Shown: positions 1 through 12,300, counted from the stretch's first letter. The stretch: 64,000 bases of DNA from Sipunculus nudus (GCA_026874595.1 CM049317.1:21528882-21592881); one strand, 5' to 3'. Numbers and translations are program-made. Notes: a model not told the origin generated them from the letters alone.

Positions 1-1769
1 GCAGACATCTGCATATCAGATTGACAGAAGAAGGAATACTGATATCTCGAGCCAGAGAGTTCTGATACTTGTATCTTCTTTTATTTTGTTAAAATTGACC
101 AATGTCACATTTACTTGCATGTAGTCAATCTGTAGGTCTCCATAAATTTCACTGTCTGAAACATCATTGAAGATCAACATCATTTTCTAAAGCATAAGGC
201 TAAATTTGGCAGTCTATGCTTTTGATGTCTGCTGGCTGGTATTTTATGGGTCTTGCAACTCTTATGTGTATTGTGTTGCACAGACCAATTATTATTTTGG
301 TCAAGTTGTGTTTGATTTGTGATAAACTAGAAATATGCAGGCTGAAGGAAAGCAGGCTTCAGTCATGTTTGTGGTCCTGAATATGGAGTACACTGCAGCC
401 TTTTTGCATTCACTTATTCAGCCCATATTCAGTTGTGCATATATGACTGCACATTTGTAAATATTCCTGGAAGTTTTCCTGTATCCAGATCATGAGCCTG
501 ACCCACACCAAATTCTAATTGCTTCTTCATTGGCCCATACCTGAGATGCCCTGAACATTTCATGGGTTTCTGTTCATGATGGTGTTCGTAATGTAACTGA
601 TGTTACACAGACTGAGATGAACCATACCCTCATGGCAGAGGCAAAAATGGCTACTTTTGACTTTGCTGTTGATGCTGTACTGGCACATTGTACGGCAGAA
701 TAGAAGATAAGACCACCTCAAAACATCTGTCAACTTTGGCACAGTGAAAGGTCTAAGTTAATGAAAAAAAAACAGGTCAGGGCAAAATATGCTTCATTTC
801 TTCAAATGAAACACATCTAAATTTAGTCCATTTTCCATGGTAACATAAGTAACAGGTACTTTCAAAATGATTCACAAATAAAGATGCACAAAACAGGAGC
901 AGGGATTTTGTAAGACCATTATTTTGTTGCTATGGCCAATTTATTTGACATGGTATGCTGTAGTTTGTATTGGTGCATGCAGCATTAATAGAACATGAAA
1001 ATTACATTTTTCTGTGAGTCTTGACTGTATTAAATTAATGTTCAGTGAATATATAATACTGGTAACTAACTCAAGATAGAACCTGGACACAAACACAGAT
1101 TCTTAATGTTCACACCATGTCACAGACTATTGTCTGTCACAACAATTTCTTTTCATATACCAGAGTAATACCTATTGCTCTCTGGTGGCTTGAGGCCTTT
1201 TAACTGGAGTGCAGGTCTTTGGTGGTATTCACTGTATACCCTTTGGGACTGAGAGGTTTCACAGAATGAGAATAAAAACAAATCCAATTACATAACAGCT
1301 TTAATGAATGAAACCTGTACTCTACTTGACAAATGTGGAAATGTAAAGACGTTATTGCTTCAGGTATTGCAAGTGTACTTTTTTGCCTGGTTGAAATTTT
1401 GAATAATGGAACTATGGCTATTAGTCACAGTTTGGTGAGATGTTATGTTCTACCACAATGGTGGACATTTGAAATAAGTTAGCCAAACAGTGAAGGGATT
1501 TACTGAAAAACACTTTAAAATGCATCTGACATGAATGGATATATATTATAATATATAGAGAAAAAAAAATAATTTTAACCAAAAAAATAAATGAGAATTT
1601 TTCTAACTCCATCAAGCCAGTGAAACTCAGATTATCTATACTATAGTCTATGTTCCAAATCAAGAGGATTTATTCTCAGTGACTTGACCTCTAGTTAACT
1701 TAGAGATGACACTGCCTGTGTTTATAAATTGGACACCAGTGTTCCTGGTAAATGCGATGCTGTCACAGC

Positions 1770-1868
1770 TTATCATCTCGCGGAACAGCAAATTGTGGAG
1801 TTTAAATAAACACTGGCCCTGACTGGATGTTGTGATCAGATAACAAGGCCGCTGATAAGATTTAATTA
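1770..1868. promoter_or_regulatory. Candidate enhancer: GATA, forkhead and homeobox motif cluster
   Basis: Within about 100 bp are TTATCA (1770, a GATA site on the minus strand), ATAAACA (1806-1812, forkhead type), AGATAAC (1838), TGATAAGA (1853-1860, strong GATA consensus) and TTTAATTA (1861-1868, homeodomain type). The block is not repetitive. The motifs are read directly; enhancer function is inferred. Confidence 0.3.
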
Positions 1869-3254
1869 TTTTTATGGGAGAAAGCTGAGTTAGTCTTGTG
1901 TTGAAAGCGCAATTTATGCTGATTTTGCAAAAAAAAAAATTAAGTTATAATGTAAGAGAAGTCATGAATTTTGCATGTGTTTTTGTATTTATCCTCAATT
2001 ACCTGGTAGGTTTCAGGTATTTAGTGGAGTAAAAACATTGATAATTAATAGCCATTTAGACACGCATGGTTGAACCTGTTAATGGGGTGACAAAATGTAA
2101 ATAAAACCCCTCTGTATGAAGTGTATAGAGGCGCTCCATATCTGTACATGGGACATTGGGTGTGCATAAAACCATGCCCCCAGGGGTAGCTCTCAGGTAG
2201 ACTTAGATATGAAAGGGAAAGTCCTCAGCATCTCCCTAGGTGGCCATTAATCAGCCAGGTAGAGACAGGTAAACTGGACCCTGGGTTGTGTAATAATAAC
2301 CTAAGGTCTGTAATAAGATTGTACTGCCCCCAGTCTGAAAGTGACAAGGCTTCAGGGAATGAATTCCTGTGGTACACACCCCCTTTTCTGGTTTCACATA
2401 CCTTTATATACTGGTAGTAATCTTGTTTCATGCATTAGTACAGTTACTTAAGTTAAATATTTATCTGGCTTCATTGAAACGGGTTTTGTCTTGTACACCT
2501 AGATAACTATAAATATACTTCAAATAATTCTGTGTTAAATGGGGCAGTGTTCTCGTTTCCTATACTGCCAACAACAATACATGTGTCAGTTTCCTTAATT
2601 TCTTGTCATTATTGAAAAATGACAAATTTGTACAGCTGAATTTTGTTTTACATTAATTCTTAACAGTTATGGTAGTTTTAGGTCATAAAAATTATTGATC
2701 TAAAGACCTTGCTGAAACAGACTTTCATCACATAATCCTTATGGGATTTCCATAATAATATTATTTATTCATATAAGGAAGGAGAAAATATATGAATCCC
2801 AAATATAGGATGAAAGATAAGTATGTTTTAATTGATTCAAAGGTCAAAATATGATAGAAAATATAATAAATTGAGTTTTGTTCATTCAATTTGCTGATTA
2901 CGCATTTTGCTGACATAACAATATGCTGCTTTTTGTTAACTTAAAGGTATTATCTTTCATATTTGGAAATACCCCTTGAATGAAATTTTTACGAACATTT
3001 GAAATGAAATCCTTTTTTCATCATATTATGTTTTTGTGTGCATAGTGGTTAATGAGTTTCCTTGCACATAATGTAGTTAAATTTTCATTCTGCCAGGAAA
3101 CAAAGCAAACGATGTGTCAATTACTCACTCACTTGGTCAGTTTTTCTGGAATTGACAATGTTAATCATTGTTATGGTTTAGTTGAAGTGTTATGCAGATT
3201 GATCAGACCAGAATTAGAAAATTTCTGAGAAATAATTAAAAAAGTGACAACAAT

Positions 3255-3556
3255 TTTAGTTGTCAACACCTTGGAAGCCTGGGGTCCTTACACTTATATC
3301 CATGAAGAAGCGGCCCTTATGTCCGTTAAAGTCACAGCAAGATAGTGCCAGGGTCCCATCATGGGAAATAATTGAACTGAAAAGGAAACTATTTAAGCCC
3401 CGGAGGGTAGGGCTATTGATCGCAGAGACAGTAGCTATGTGGGGGGTCAGGAAGGTTTCACTGAGAGACCTGTTCATTTCTCTCACCTGTCATTACCAGG
3501 TGATGCCTGACCCCTTGTCTCTGGTCTCTTTCATTATTAAGTGCCTTAATTACTAG
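3255..3556. other. GC-richer block open on both strands; possible exon or conserved element
   Basis: About 300 bp stand out from the AT-rich surroundings. The plus strand is open for 98 codons and the minus strand for 76, and neither translation resembles a family I know. On the plus strand, a CATTACCAG/GTGATG boundary near 3498 could serve as a splice donor. It may be an alternative first exon, a conserved non-coding element or chance. Confidence 0.2.
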
Positions 3557-5126
3557 AATTGGCTTGGTTTAATAGTGGATATGCTGTGACAATCTCTTCA
3601 CTGCATCCATCATACAGTGGTTGAGGTTGAGGTCTAGATCTTTCAAAGATGTTGAAAATTTTACATTATCATTTAAGCTAGGGAAGCACTCAGAGAGCAC
3701 GGACCTCCACTAAATGGCATTGTCAAAAATGCTGCAGTTTTCCTTATATAAAAAATTCCTGGATACATGATGATCTTGATCACTCCTAAAATTTAACCAA
3801 TTATGCCTTGTATCATGGCTGTGCTAACCTGAAAATTTCATCAAAATCTGTTATATAACTTTTTGAGTTACATTGCTTACCAACATGGGCAAAAGAAAGC
3901 AAAAGTGTAACCCCATGGCAGAGGTAACAATGCACACATAAATCATGCCTTCACTAACACCTAAATGTTAATGAATAAATCAAGAACAAATATTTTATTA
4001 CTAACTGTATTTCATGTGTGAAAAACAACTCTCTTAACTGTGATCAGCTGTCAGAATCTATTTTGGGAACAGCTAATTTGCCACCTGTGGCTAAGGATGA
4101 TTATAATAATAATTATGCTGTGGGGAATGTTTGTGTCACATTTTGTAATTGCCAATTAATGATTAACTGGTTCTTGTTAAGCAATTTACTTTGGGTCAAG
4201 ATTATTTTCTATGGGGGGGGGGGGGGGGAGGGTGAGCACTCCTTTAATCATCTGGAGTGAAAACCATTAAGGAGATAATAATATAAACTTAAAAAGATTT
4301 TTTTTTTTCTGCACTTTTTACTAGATCTCTAATACAGTATTTCAGGGACAGAATGTTTGTCACATTAATGAACAAGGCGACACATTTCTACCTTTTATTA
4401 ATTTATTTTACCTGCACATGGTTTGCAAAGTTGTGACATACATGTACCTTTTATAATCACTGAGTGGTGACCAGTAGATTTCTACTGTAGTTAACTGTTA
4501 CACTTTATAATAAAAATCATAAATAGAATAAAGCATTAACTCACCACATTTTTCATCCAGATAAAGGAAAATTTGAAAATATATAATACTTAATACTTAA
4601 TTTGTCTTAAGGTGCCATGAGCAGTCACTGCCCTTCAGTGGATCTATAGTTTTAAACTTAGTTTAATAAACTATAAGTTTAATTCTTCAAACTCTTGCAT
4701 TAGTGAGACAATCTAGATCTTCAATAAATTGTTATCATCATGGGCAAAATGCTTGTTATTAAAAGTGCCACCAGGTGACAGCACCTCTCGGGCTCGGTGG
4801 CTCATGACAACATATTTTCTGATCCTGCCCAGTATTTGCTGTCTAGTTAGACACACATTTCAACCATATCATGCTGGAGTGCTTACTTCTATTGAACTTA
4901 TCAAGTCATTCTTTTACACTGATACGGATCACTGCTTTCCCCTTACCTACTGAGAAGAAGAAAAAAATATTGATGATCATGCAAATAACAAGCTGTTTAT
5001 GGTTTAGCATTTCTTGGTGTTCTTTCAAAGTGAATGGACTGATTTTGATGCATCCATCCACCTACTATTAGATATATTCCTTAATACATAATTAGTTATT
5101 ATAAATATTTTACATTTCTTCTTCAG

Positions 5127-5432
5127 CTGATGGCAGTAGTGAAAAAACATCACCGACCAGTTTGGGATATTACCAAGACACAGCACAGTACCCAACAGTG
5201 ATGCCAGATGGAGCCACCAGTAGCACCCAGGGATTGACTATAGCTGTGCCTGGCATGGAGTCTATGGTGATGGCCGGCAGCATGCCCACGATGGCGCTAC
5301 CTTCTATGAGTCAAGAAGCAGGACTTCTCAGTACAGCCCCAGTGGCCACTACACACCTACCTGGAATGTATGACTCTGCCAGTAGTTATGTGAAAACAGA
5401 AAGACACAGCCAAATGCCACCAACGCCCCCTG
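5127..5432 (+). CDS. Internal coding exon A, probably N-terminal region of the PAR-bZIP gene
   Basis: This 306-bp open exon is bounded by a pyrimidine-rich acceptor (TTCTTCTTCAG, ending 5126) and a strong GTGAGT donor at 5433. It starts with two bases of a split codon and ends with one base, so both borders are phase 1 and it adds 102 codons' worth of sequence. The protein is low-complexity and rich in Met, Ser, Thr, Pro and Gly, with no folded domain that I recognise. Near its end is V-K-T-E (5390-5401), which fits the sumoylation consensus psi-K-x-E, followed by a proline-rich PPTPPG stretch with a Thr-Pro site. This is typical of a transactivation region. An upstream exon must lie before it, probably outside the window. 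Assignment to the bZIP gene rests on strand, matching phase and the smooth join to exon B (PPTPPG then SPEEP). It is an inference; it could belong to another gene. Confidence 0.66.
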
Positions 5433-5704
5433 GTGAGTGAAACTACAGCTTGTGGTCAAGCAATAATTTTCCAGTTCAAGGTTGTGAAATCTATTGCCAT
5501 TTTACCAATAAATAGGAGTTCACCTGCGATTGTAAATCTGATATGAAGACATTGTGGTGACATTATCTATTAAATAAGTTGTCTCTCAAGGAGGCTGAAC
5601 CAGATTAGTGCCTTGTAACACTCATTAAACAACATATATAATTTATAAAAGCACTCGGAGACCTCCAACAAGGCAGCTCATTGCCCCTTATCAAAATCTG
5701 TTGT

Positions 5705-6315
5705 AACTTTATACAAGGGGTGTATTATGGTATACCCACTGTTAGTCCGTAAACTTTAAGTGTTGCTGCAATAACTTATTGGGGCTTTGGTGGATTTTCG
5801 CAAAACTCACCATAAGTACTAACATATTTTCTCGCCCGAGTTGGATTATGGGCATTGCCCTTGCATATTCATTATGGTCTTTGGTCACTTGCCTACTTGT
5901 GGTGTTGCAGCTATAATTCATGCAGAATATGAAAGAATTTGATAAAACTTATCAGAAATATTAATAAAATATCTCACCTAAGTTTGAATTCAGCGAAATC
6001 CATGTATATTGAATGAGGTCAGAGGTCACCGCACTTTGGAGGTACTTCAATGACTTAACAAAAATCCTATGGACTTTCATGACACTCATTGTACAAATTA
6101 ACCAATAGACTTTCTACCTTATTTACCTTCTCATCAAAATTCACTTATATTTAATGAGGTAAAAGGTCGCATGTTGAAGGTACCTTGGTGACTTACAAAA
6201 TTCCAAGGATTTACATGAAACTTATTATATTTTACCAATAGAGTTACTCATCTGAATTACATTCTTATCAAAATCCAAGCATATTGAATGAGATAAGAGG
6301 TCACCAGATACAGAC
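5705..6315 (+). repeat. Diverged repeat with three 140-bp units carrying DR1-like motifs
   Basis: Units share a core reading CATATT-AATGAGGTCA-GAGGTCACC, with AATGAG anchors at 6012, 6153 and 6287 (spacing 141 and 134 bp). A left portion (5710-5735) with GGGTGTATTATGGTATACCC resembles a terminal hairpin and recurs near 11966 and 12264. The first unit has a perfect AGGTCAGAGGTCA at 6016-6028. A second copy lies at 11940-12300. Confidence 0.6.
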
Positions 6316-7094
6316 CAGGGTATTATAATTCCAAATAAGTATACATAAATAATATTATTTATAACTTGAACACCTTATAAATATGAATTCCTGTAGTTTC
6401 CAGCTGATCATCATTCATTAGTCAGACAGTTTTCTTCTAAAGATAAGTTGCATGAATGAATGGTTCAAATGTAAAAAAAAATCCATTTCTCAAGATGCCT
6501 TCTACACAAAATATATGATAATGAGTGCTTATATGGCTTTTGCATATTAAGTTTTTGATTTGCATAGCCTTAGAAAGTCTGTGTTGTTCATGTTATACTT
6601 TTCATGGGAGGGTCTAGGGCATTATTCAGGTGGATTTCATACTACCCATGAATTTCTCTTTGTATATACCCCCCCCCCCTTTGCCTCATTAATGAGCTCA
6701 TGAAGGTTAATGTGTTATTTTTCCTGCTCAGTGAGTAGTGTTCTCTTCAGCCTGTAGATGGCGGTGTGTTCATCAATATAAAACCCCATGAAGGTACTTG
6801 CCCAACTCGGGATCACACTGCCTTCTTGTGCTATTTCCGCACCATATTATCAGAAAAGGTTTAAAGAGAGAATTTGTGTTTTATTTTAAGACCTGTGACT
6901 TTAAGACACTGTTTTTAGCTGATTTAAAAATGCATTTCAATGAAAAAATATGACTGAATGGCAGCTTTTTCTGGTTCCATATCTCTTGTGGTTAAATACG
7001 ATGAACATTTTGTAATCTTTTATCATAAATTATTTAATATAAAATTGACAATTTACATTATTGGCAGCAACTGAGTTAATTAACCAGTTTATTT

Positions 7095-7325
7095 ATCAGA
7101 AATAAATTAGGCTAAAAAATTGGTTGGGTACCCTGGCACCACATTTGTGAGTTTTTACCCCCTGTATCAAAAATATTAGTTTTTAATTTCCAGTTGAAAT
7201 TTATGGTGTAGCTAAAGAGTTCTGTTTTTAATAGCATGTTCTCTGATCATATATTTAATATTTATTAAAGATTGCCCTCCAGCAATGATTTCTGAGAACT
7301 GGAACTTTTTTTGCCTTACAATTTG
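7095..7325. mobile_element. Old, diverged relative of the 19276-19569 MITE
   Basis: In order, the block matches several landmarks of the younger element: AGGC-polyA start, CCTGGCACC, CCCCC-TATCAAAA, TCTGATCATAT, then GCAATGATTTCTGAGAAC and a T-rich GCC end. It is too diverged for its terminal repeats to be defined. Confidence 0.35.
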
Positions 7326-8428
7326 GCAAATTTTGAACTCTTAGCCCCAAACGTTTCTCAGTGTAAAATAGGATGTAAAACAAGTTTCATTTTACACAAT
7401 GTATTCATATTACTGTATTTTCATACTGTGTATGTAACATATGATATCAAAAATAAAAAAAAAGTGCACTAGAGAGGGCTACTTTTTAGCGTGATCCTTT
7501 CTACGCAACCCATTTCCCACTGTGGTAGATTTAAAGGCAGTCTTAATTTCCCATTTTATGCTCCTAAGTGTCTGAGAAATTTGTATCCAGATACAAGTTG
7601 GGTCACAGCTTTTAATTTTACTGGCATGTGCTACCACCTATTGGCTGTCTGGGAATTTAAAAAAAAGTGAAGCAGTTAAATACACAAAGACAATTGTTTA
7701 AGGCATTAATCAATATAGAGCAATATTTTTATGTAAATGTGACTTTTGTAATCTTGTTTTGGGTGTATCTCTGGGGGAAAAAAATATCATTTATCTCTCA
7801 TTAGTTCATTGCTTACTCACAAGGTGGCAGGGTTTTCATTGATAATCAGATCAGAGACTATTTAGAAATACTTGACTTATTTCAAACACTGGTGCTTTAT
7901 TACAAAATTGGTTTGCTTCATACCTGGCTTGATATATATGTACGGAAAATGAGAATCTGGGAAGATCCAGAATCCTCCTGGGAAAATGGGACTTCTCATC
8001 CTTACCAGGGAAAAATGGGAATCAAGAGATGATATGAAATGATTCCTGTTCTTCCCAGGAAAATTGAGAATTTCAGTCTCTTCCCGAAAGATTGAGAATA
8101 CTCAATCCCAGGAGAGACTAGAATACAGTTTTTAAATTAAAACTGGGGACAATGAGAATTCTAATTTATCCGAGAAAGAACAGGAATGATTTATAGCGAC
8201 TCTTTAACTCTTTGAATTTTTTTATCACTTTTTATGTCTATCTTTCTTCTTTTAAAAAAAGAAAATTTGATTAAATCTTTCTTTCACATCAATTCTGAAC
8301 TGCTCAAGCAGTTTAAAAAAAAAATTAATATGTATACACTCAAAATAGAATAATGGGAACAAAACATGACGCTTACAATTGCAAGTTGAGATAAGTGATA
8401 TATATGTTAAACAAGTAATTACATTTTT

Positions 8429-8859
8429 GTCCCCCACTTCCTTAGAAGTAATGGGGGACATTGATTTGGGTTTGTCTGTCTGTCTATCTGTCTGTCCATC
8501 AAGTTTTTGTTCTGTGTGATAACTTTCCTAATTTTTTCCGATTTCATTCAAATTTGGGTCAGTGATTGCTCTCATGCTTACCTTGGTTTGGAAATGTTTG
8601 TCTCACAAGATAATAAAACAATGTGATATTTTTTTATATATGTAGAATCTGCACGTTTAGTGTCACTAATCACCAACAGGTGTCAATAGCAGTGGACATA
8701 AAATACTTAAATTTTTGCAGTAACTGCCAGGTGCTGCCATCTGTTGAGCATGGATAAAACTATTTGTACTTGGCCACCCCACACTTAAAAATCATCCTGG
8801 ACTGGAGAGAGGAAGCGGAGGACATAAATTCCTTGAATTTGCTTGTTTGTATTATTATT
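8429..8859 (+). mobile_element. Fragment of a hairpin-ended element followed by a TCTG microsatellite
   Basis: It begins with a hairpin: GTCCCCCA at 8429-8436 pairs with TGGGGGAC at 8452-8459, with an inner CTTC/GAAG stem. A TCTG/TCTA microsatellite follows at 8476-8498. This is the same plan (5' hairpin then GTCC/GTCT repeat) as the larger family at 45-60 kb, with different sequence. The right end was not recognised; the next element starts at 8860. Confidence 0.4.
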
Positions 8860-9813
8860 GTATCGCCAGACATAGTCTGGAGATACTATGGTTAAGGCAC
8901 GGTCGCGCCACCGCCGCAGAGATTTCTTTTGGACACAATAACTCAAAAAATATTTCACGGATCTTTACCAAACTTGGTATATGTATAGATATGGGTGAGA
9001 GGACAACGCCTATTTAAAATGAGGTCATGACTTCAACTAGGAGAGTGACCTTGACCTTGAATAGGTTCAATTTTGGGGAAAATCACACAAATTCTTAAAT
9101 ATCTCAAGAAAACGTGCATGGATTGATCCCAAAATCAAGTTGATGGAAGATCATGGATAGGGTTGTCATGTTCCAGAAACTGGTGGCGCCACCTATTATT
9201 CTTTACTTGTTTTCATGCCGTTTAATATCCCCAAAATTGCTACTTGACAGTACTGTGAGCATTATAAGTCAAAAACTAATGGACAGATTTCTTTCATATT
9301 ATGCATATACATGGATATGGGTTATAGGATAATTTTTTATTTGAATAGGGGTCATGACCTTTCCAATGAGTGGCCTTGACCTTGAATATTGCCATATATG
9401 GTGAAAATCACACAAAATCATTAATTTCTCGATAAGGGATGCATTGATTGGTCCAAAAATCAACTTGAACGAAGATCTTGGATAGTGTTGTCATGTGCGG
9501 GAAACAGGTGGTGCCACCTGTTATTCTTTTACTTGTTTTTGTGCCGTTTAATACTCCATCATTGCCACTTAACAGTACTGTGAGCATTATAAGTCAAAAA
9601 CTAATGGACAGATTTCTTGCATATACATAGACATGGGTTAGGGGATGATGTATATTGAAATTTGGATCATGACCTTTTCTATGAGAATGACCTTTTCTAT
9701 GAGTGTGGTCTGATATTAATTGTTGCTGAAGATGGGGGGCCTATTCTTACAGGGGGGGGGGGATTAATTGTCTGGCGATACTATGGCACCCGGGTGCCAA
9801 GAAATATCTAGTT
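8860..9813 (+). mobile_element. Helentron/HINE-like non-autonomous element, family A
   Basis: The left end has GTATCGCCAGACA (8860-8872) and a perfect hairpin CCAGAC-ATA-GTCTGG (8866-8880). Near the right end the reverse complement of that 13-mer occurs at 9769-9781, followed by the perfect 16-bp palindrome TGGCACCCGGGTGCCA (9784-9799) and the end TCTAGTT (9807-9813). Subterminal inverted repeats plus a 3' hairpin are the hallmark of Helentron-type, non-canonical Helitrons; no target duplication is expected. Inside are two diverged copies of a roughly 350-bp segment with TGACCTTGACCTTGA and a G run before the right end. There is no coding capacity. Confidence 0.7.
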
Positions 9814-10085
9814 ATAATAATAGCTAGGACAGTTTCTAGAGATAAAGTTGTTAGAAAATAAGAAGCTGGAAAAATGAGAATTCCCATTCTTCCTGGAAAA
9901 ATCCAGAATTTTTTATTATCCTGGGATAAATGAGAATCAAGTGATAGTAAAAAATGATTCCTATTTTTGCTGGAAATCTGGATCTTCCAAGATTCTCATT
10001 CTTTCCTTGACATATTATATATATACTTTTTCATTGGACCTTATTGTGCCTGTGTGCCTAGGTGCTTTAATATGTGACCGTAATT

Positions 10086-11534
10086 GTATCCGCCAAAACG
10101 AAGTTTTGCAGAAACTATGTTTTTGACCGGGTGCCGCCGCCGCGCGCGGCGTTCGGAGTTCTGAGACTACTGGACGGATTTTTCAAAACTTGCACAAATT
10201 ATCGGGTCACATGTGAACTGGTGCCTAACAAAGTGACCTTGACCTCTGACCTTTCCTCTCTGCCCACCGTGGATCTGTGGATCTGTTTCCACACATAAAC
10301 GATATCTCGGGAACCGTTTGACCGATCAGGAAATTTTTTTTACACAAATGTAGCCCTGGGATAGCTTTATAACATACATAAAGAAGGTGGCATCACCTGC
10401 AACCATGTTTGCACAGTGTCCATCTGGTCATCTGCCTTGGGTTAAAATCACTCATATCCTGCAGTGGTTTGACTAATTCTTCTAAAATTCTGCCTGCGTA
10501 TACATCCTAGATAGCTTTCTTGATTTTATGACCGATGGCTCCACCTACATTCACGTTAACGCTGCAGACATCCCAGCTCATATCTCAGGAACCGTTGGAC
10601 CGATCAGGAAATTTTTTTACATAAATGTAGCCCTGGGATAGCTTTATGACATACAGTAAAATGGTGGTGCCACCTGCAGCCATTTTTTGCACAACGTTCA
10701 TCTGTTTGTCTGTCTTGGGTTAAAATCACTCATATCTCTGCAGTGGTTTGACTAATTCACCTGAAATTCGGCATGCGTATACATCCTAGATAGCTTACTG
10801 GATTTTATGACAGGTGGCACCACCTACATTCACGTTAACGCTGCAGCCATCCAAGCTCATATCTCGGCAACCGTTTGACCCATCAGGAAAAAATTTTTAC
10901 ACAAATGTAGCCCTTGGATAGTTTTATAACATACACAAAAATGGTGGCGCCACCTGCAGCCGTTTTTGCACAGCTTCCATCTGTTTGTCTGTGTTGGGTT
11001 AAAATCACTCATATCACTGCAGTGGTTTGACTAATTCACCTGAAATTCGGCATGCCTGTACATCCTAGATAGCTTTCTTGATTTTATTACAGGTGGTGCC
11101 TTCTACCTTCATGTTCACGCTGCAGACATTCAAGCTCATATCTCGGGAACCGTTGGACCAATCAGGAAAAAAAATTTACACATATATAGCCCTTGGATAG
11201 CTTTATTACATACAAAAAAATGGTGGCACCACCTGCAGCCATTTTCGCAGAAGGTCCATCTGTTTGTCTGCCTTGGGTTAAAATCAATCATATCTCTGCA
11301 GTGGTTTGACCAAATTACCTGAAATTTGGCATGCGTATACATCCCGCATAGCTTTCTTGATTTTATGACAGGTGGCACCACCTACAATCATGTTTATGTG
11401 GCAGAGATTCATTCTGCTATGTAACACATGTAACTCTATTTCCCCTTGCCACTCAATCCATGCCTCACTTCACCCGTCCATTTCTGATTTTGGCGGATAC
11501 ATGTAGTTGCTTGTCGACTATCCGTATTCTAGTT
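10086..11534 (+). mobile_element. Helentron/HINE-like element, family B, with four 279-bp tandem units
   Basis: The left end has GTATCCGCCAAAA (10086-10098) and a perfect hairpin CAAAAC-GAA-GTTTTG (10094-10108). The right end has the exact inverted 13-mer at 11488-11500, a hairpin TAGTTG...CGACTA (11504-11520) and the end TCTAGTT (11528-11534), the same terminal heptamer as family A. Between them are four tandem units starting with ATATCTC at 10302, 10580, 10859 and 11138 (period 278-279 bp), each holding GGTGGC.CCACC-type palindromes. Near the left end is TGACCT three times in 19 bp (10234-10252). Short open frames here are chance. Confidence 0.72.
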
Positions 11535-11939
11535 TTGAAATATGTTAATATCAATTAGTCTTGAGTGTTACACATTAATCAGGAACATTTGGTCAGATGA
11601 ACTGCATCTGGTTTTTGGTGATAACACACATTAGACATTTAGCTCCACCTACCTGAGCCTTGCTGAACAAAGGGTACTTCCCAGTGAAATAATGGATCTT
11701 GACATGTATACCGCTTTAAATGCACCCAAGTTGCATTGTTATCAGTGTAGCATTGCATGTTTCCTTGAATTAATTAGTTGGTATACTAATGTGTAAATAA
11801 CATCAATGATCCCCTGCCCCCTCTCAAGGTATAGTTCCTTTTCCAGATTTTGTACACAAAGTGCAGGATCCGACATTTTCTGTTTCTTCATGTCTTTCTA
11901 ATGACTGAACACCTACAGATTGGGCTTTTTGAAATTATT

Positions 11940-12300
11940 GATGAAGGTTTTAATTTTGTGATAATTATTGTACACCCATCTTGGACTGGATGTATCATGG
12001 TATACCTGATGGATTTTCACAAAACACAGAATAATTACTTACCCATTGATTATCCCACACAAGTTTGATTCTGGGTTAAAATACATGCACATTTAATGAG
12101 GTCAGCGGTCACCAGACCGATGTTGCTGTGATGACTTTCCAAACATCTTATATAGATTTTCATTCAACTAGTTGATATTTACCAATATAGTTCTTAGCTG
12201 ATTTAAATTCTCCGCAAAATTCCATGCATATTTAATGAGGTCAGAAGTCACAAGACATTAAAGGGGTGTGTTATGCCCACTTGCAGTGCTCTTGTTTTAC
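11940..12300 (+). repeat. Second copy of the 140-bp DR1-bearing repeat, adjoining exon B
   Basis: Two units with AATGAG anchors at 12094 and 12234 (140 bp apart) carry AGGTCAGCGGTCA (12099-12111) and AGGTCAGAAGTCA (12238-12250). Flanking words around 11966 and 12264 match the start of the 5705 copy. It ends about 90 bp before the exon B acceptor. Confidence 0.55.

Larger units (their letters stand above)
1..5126. other. Upstream intron or 5' flank, mostly without recognisable features
   Basis: This is AT-rich sequence with only short open frames in all six frames and no exon that I can support. It holds a transcription-factor motif cluster at 1770-1868, a D-box-like ATTACATAAC at 1287-1296, a GC-richer block at 3255-3556 that is open on both strands, a run of about 16 G at 4214, and another GC-richer patch near 4760-4880. 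The 1-1260, 1870-3240 and 3560-4700 stretches show nothing specific. Confidence 0.5.
7928..10028. mobile_element. Foldback/MITE-like element split by nested insertions
   Basis: The left end (from about 7930: GAGAATCTGGGAAGATCCAG) and the right end (about 9972-10015, reading the reverse complement of nearly the same words) form inverted terminal regions. Internal GAGAAT/ATTCTC words linked to GGAAAAT or ATTTTCC recur in both orientations at 7940-8190 and 9855-10000. The right half is separated from the left by about 1.6 kb of other elements, including a Helentron-like copy at 8860-9813. Boundaries are approximate. Confidence 0.5.
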
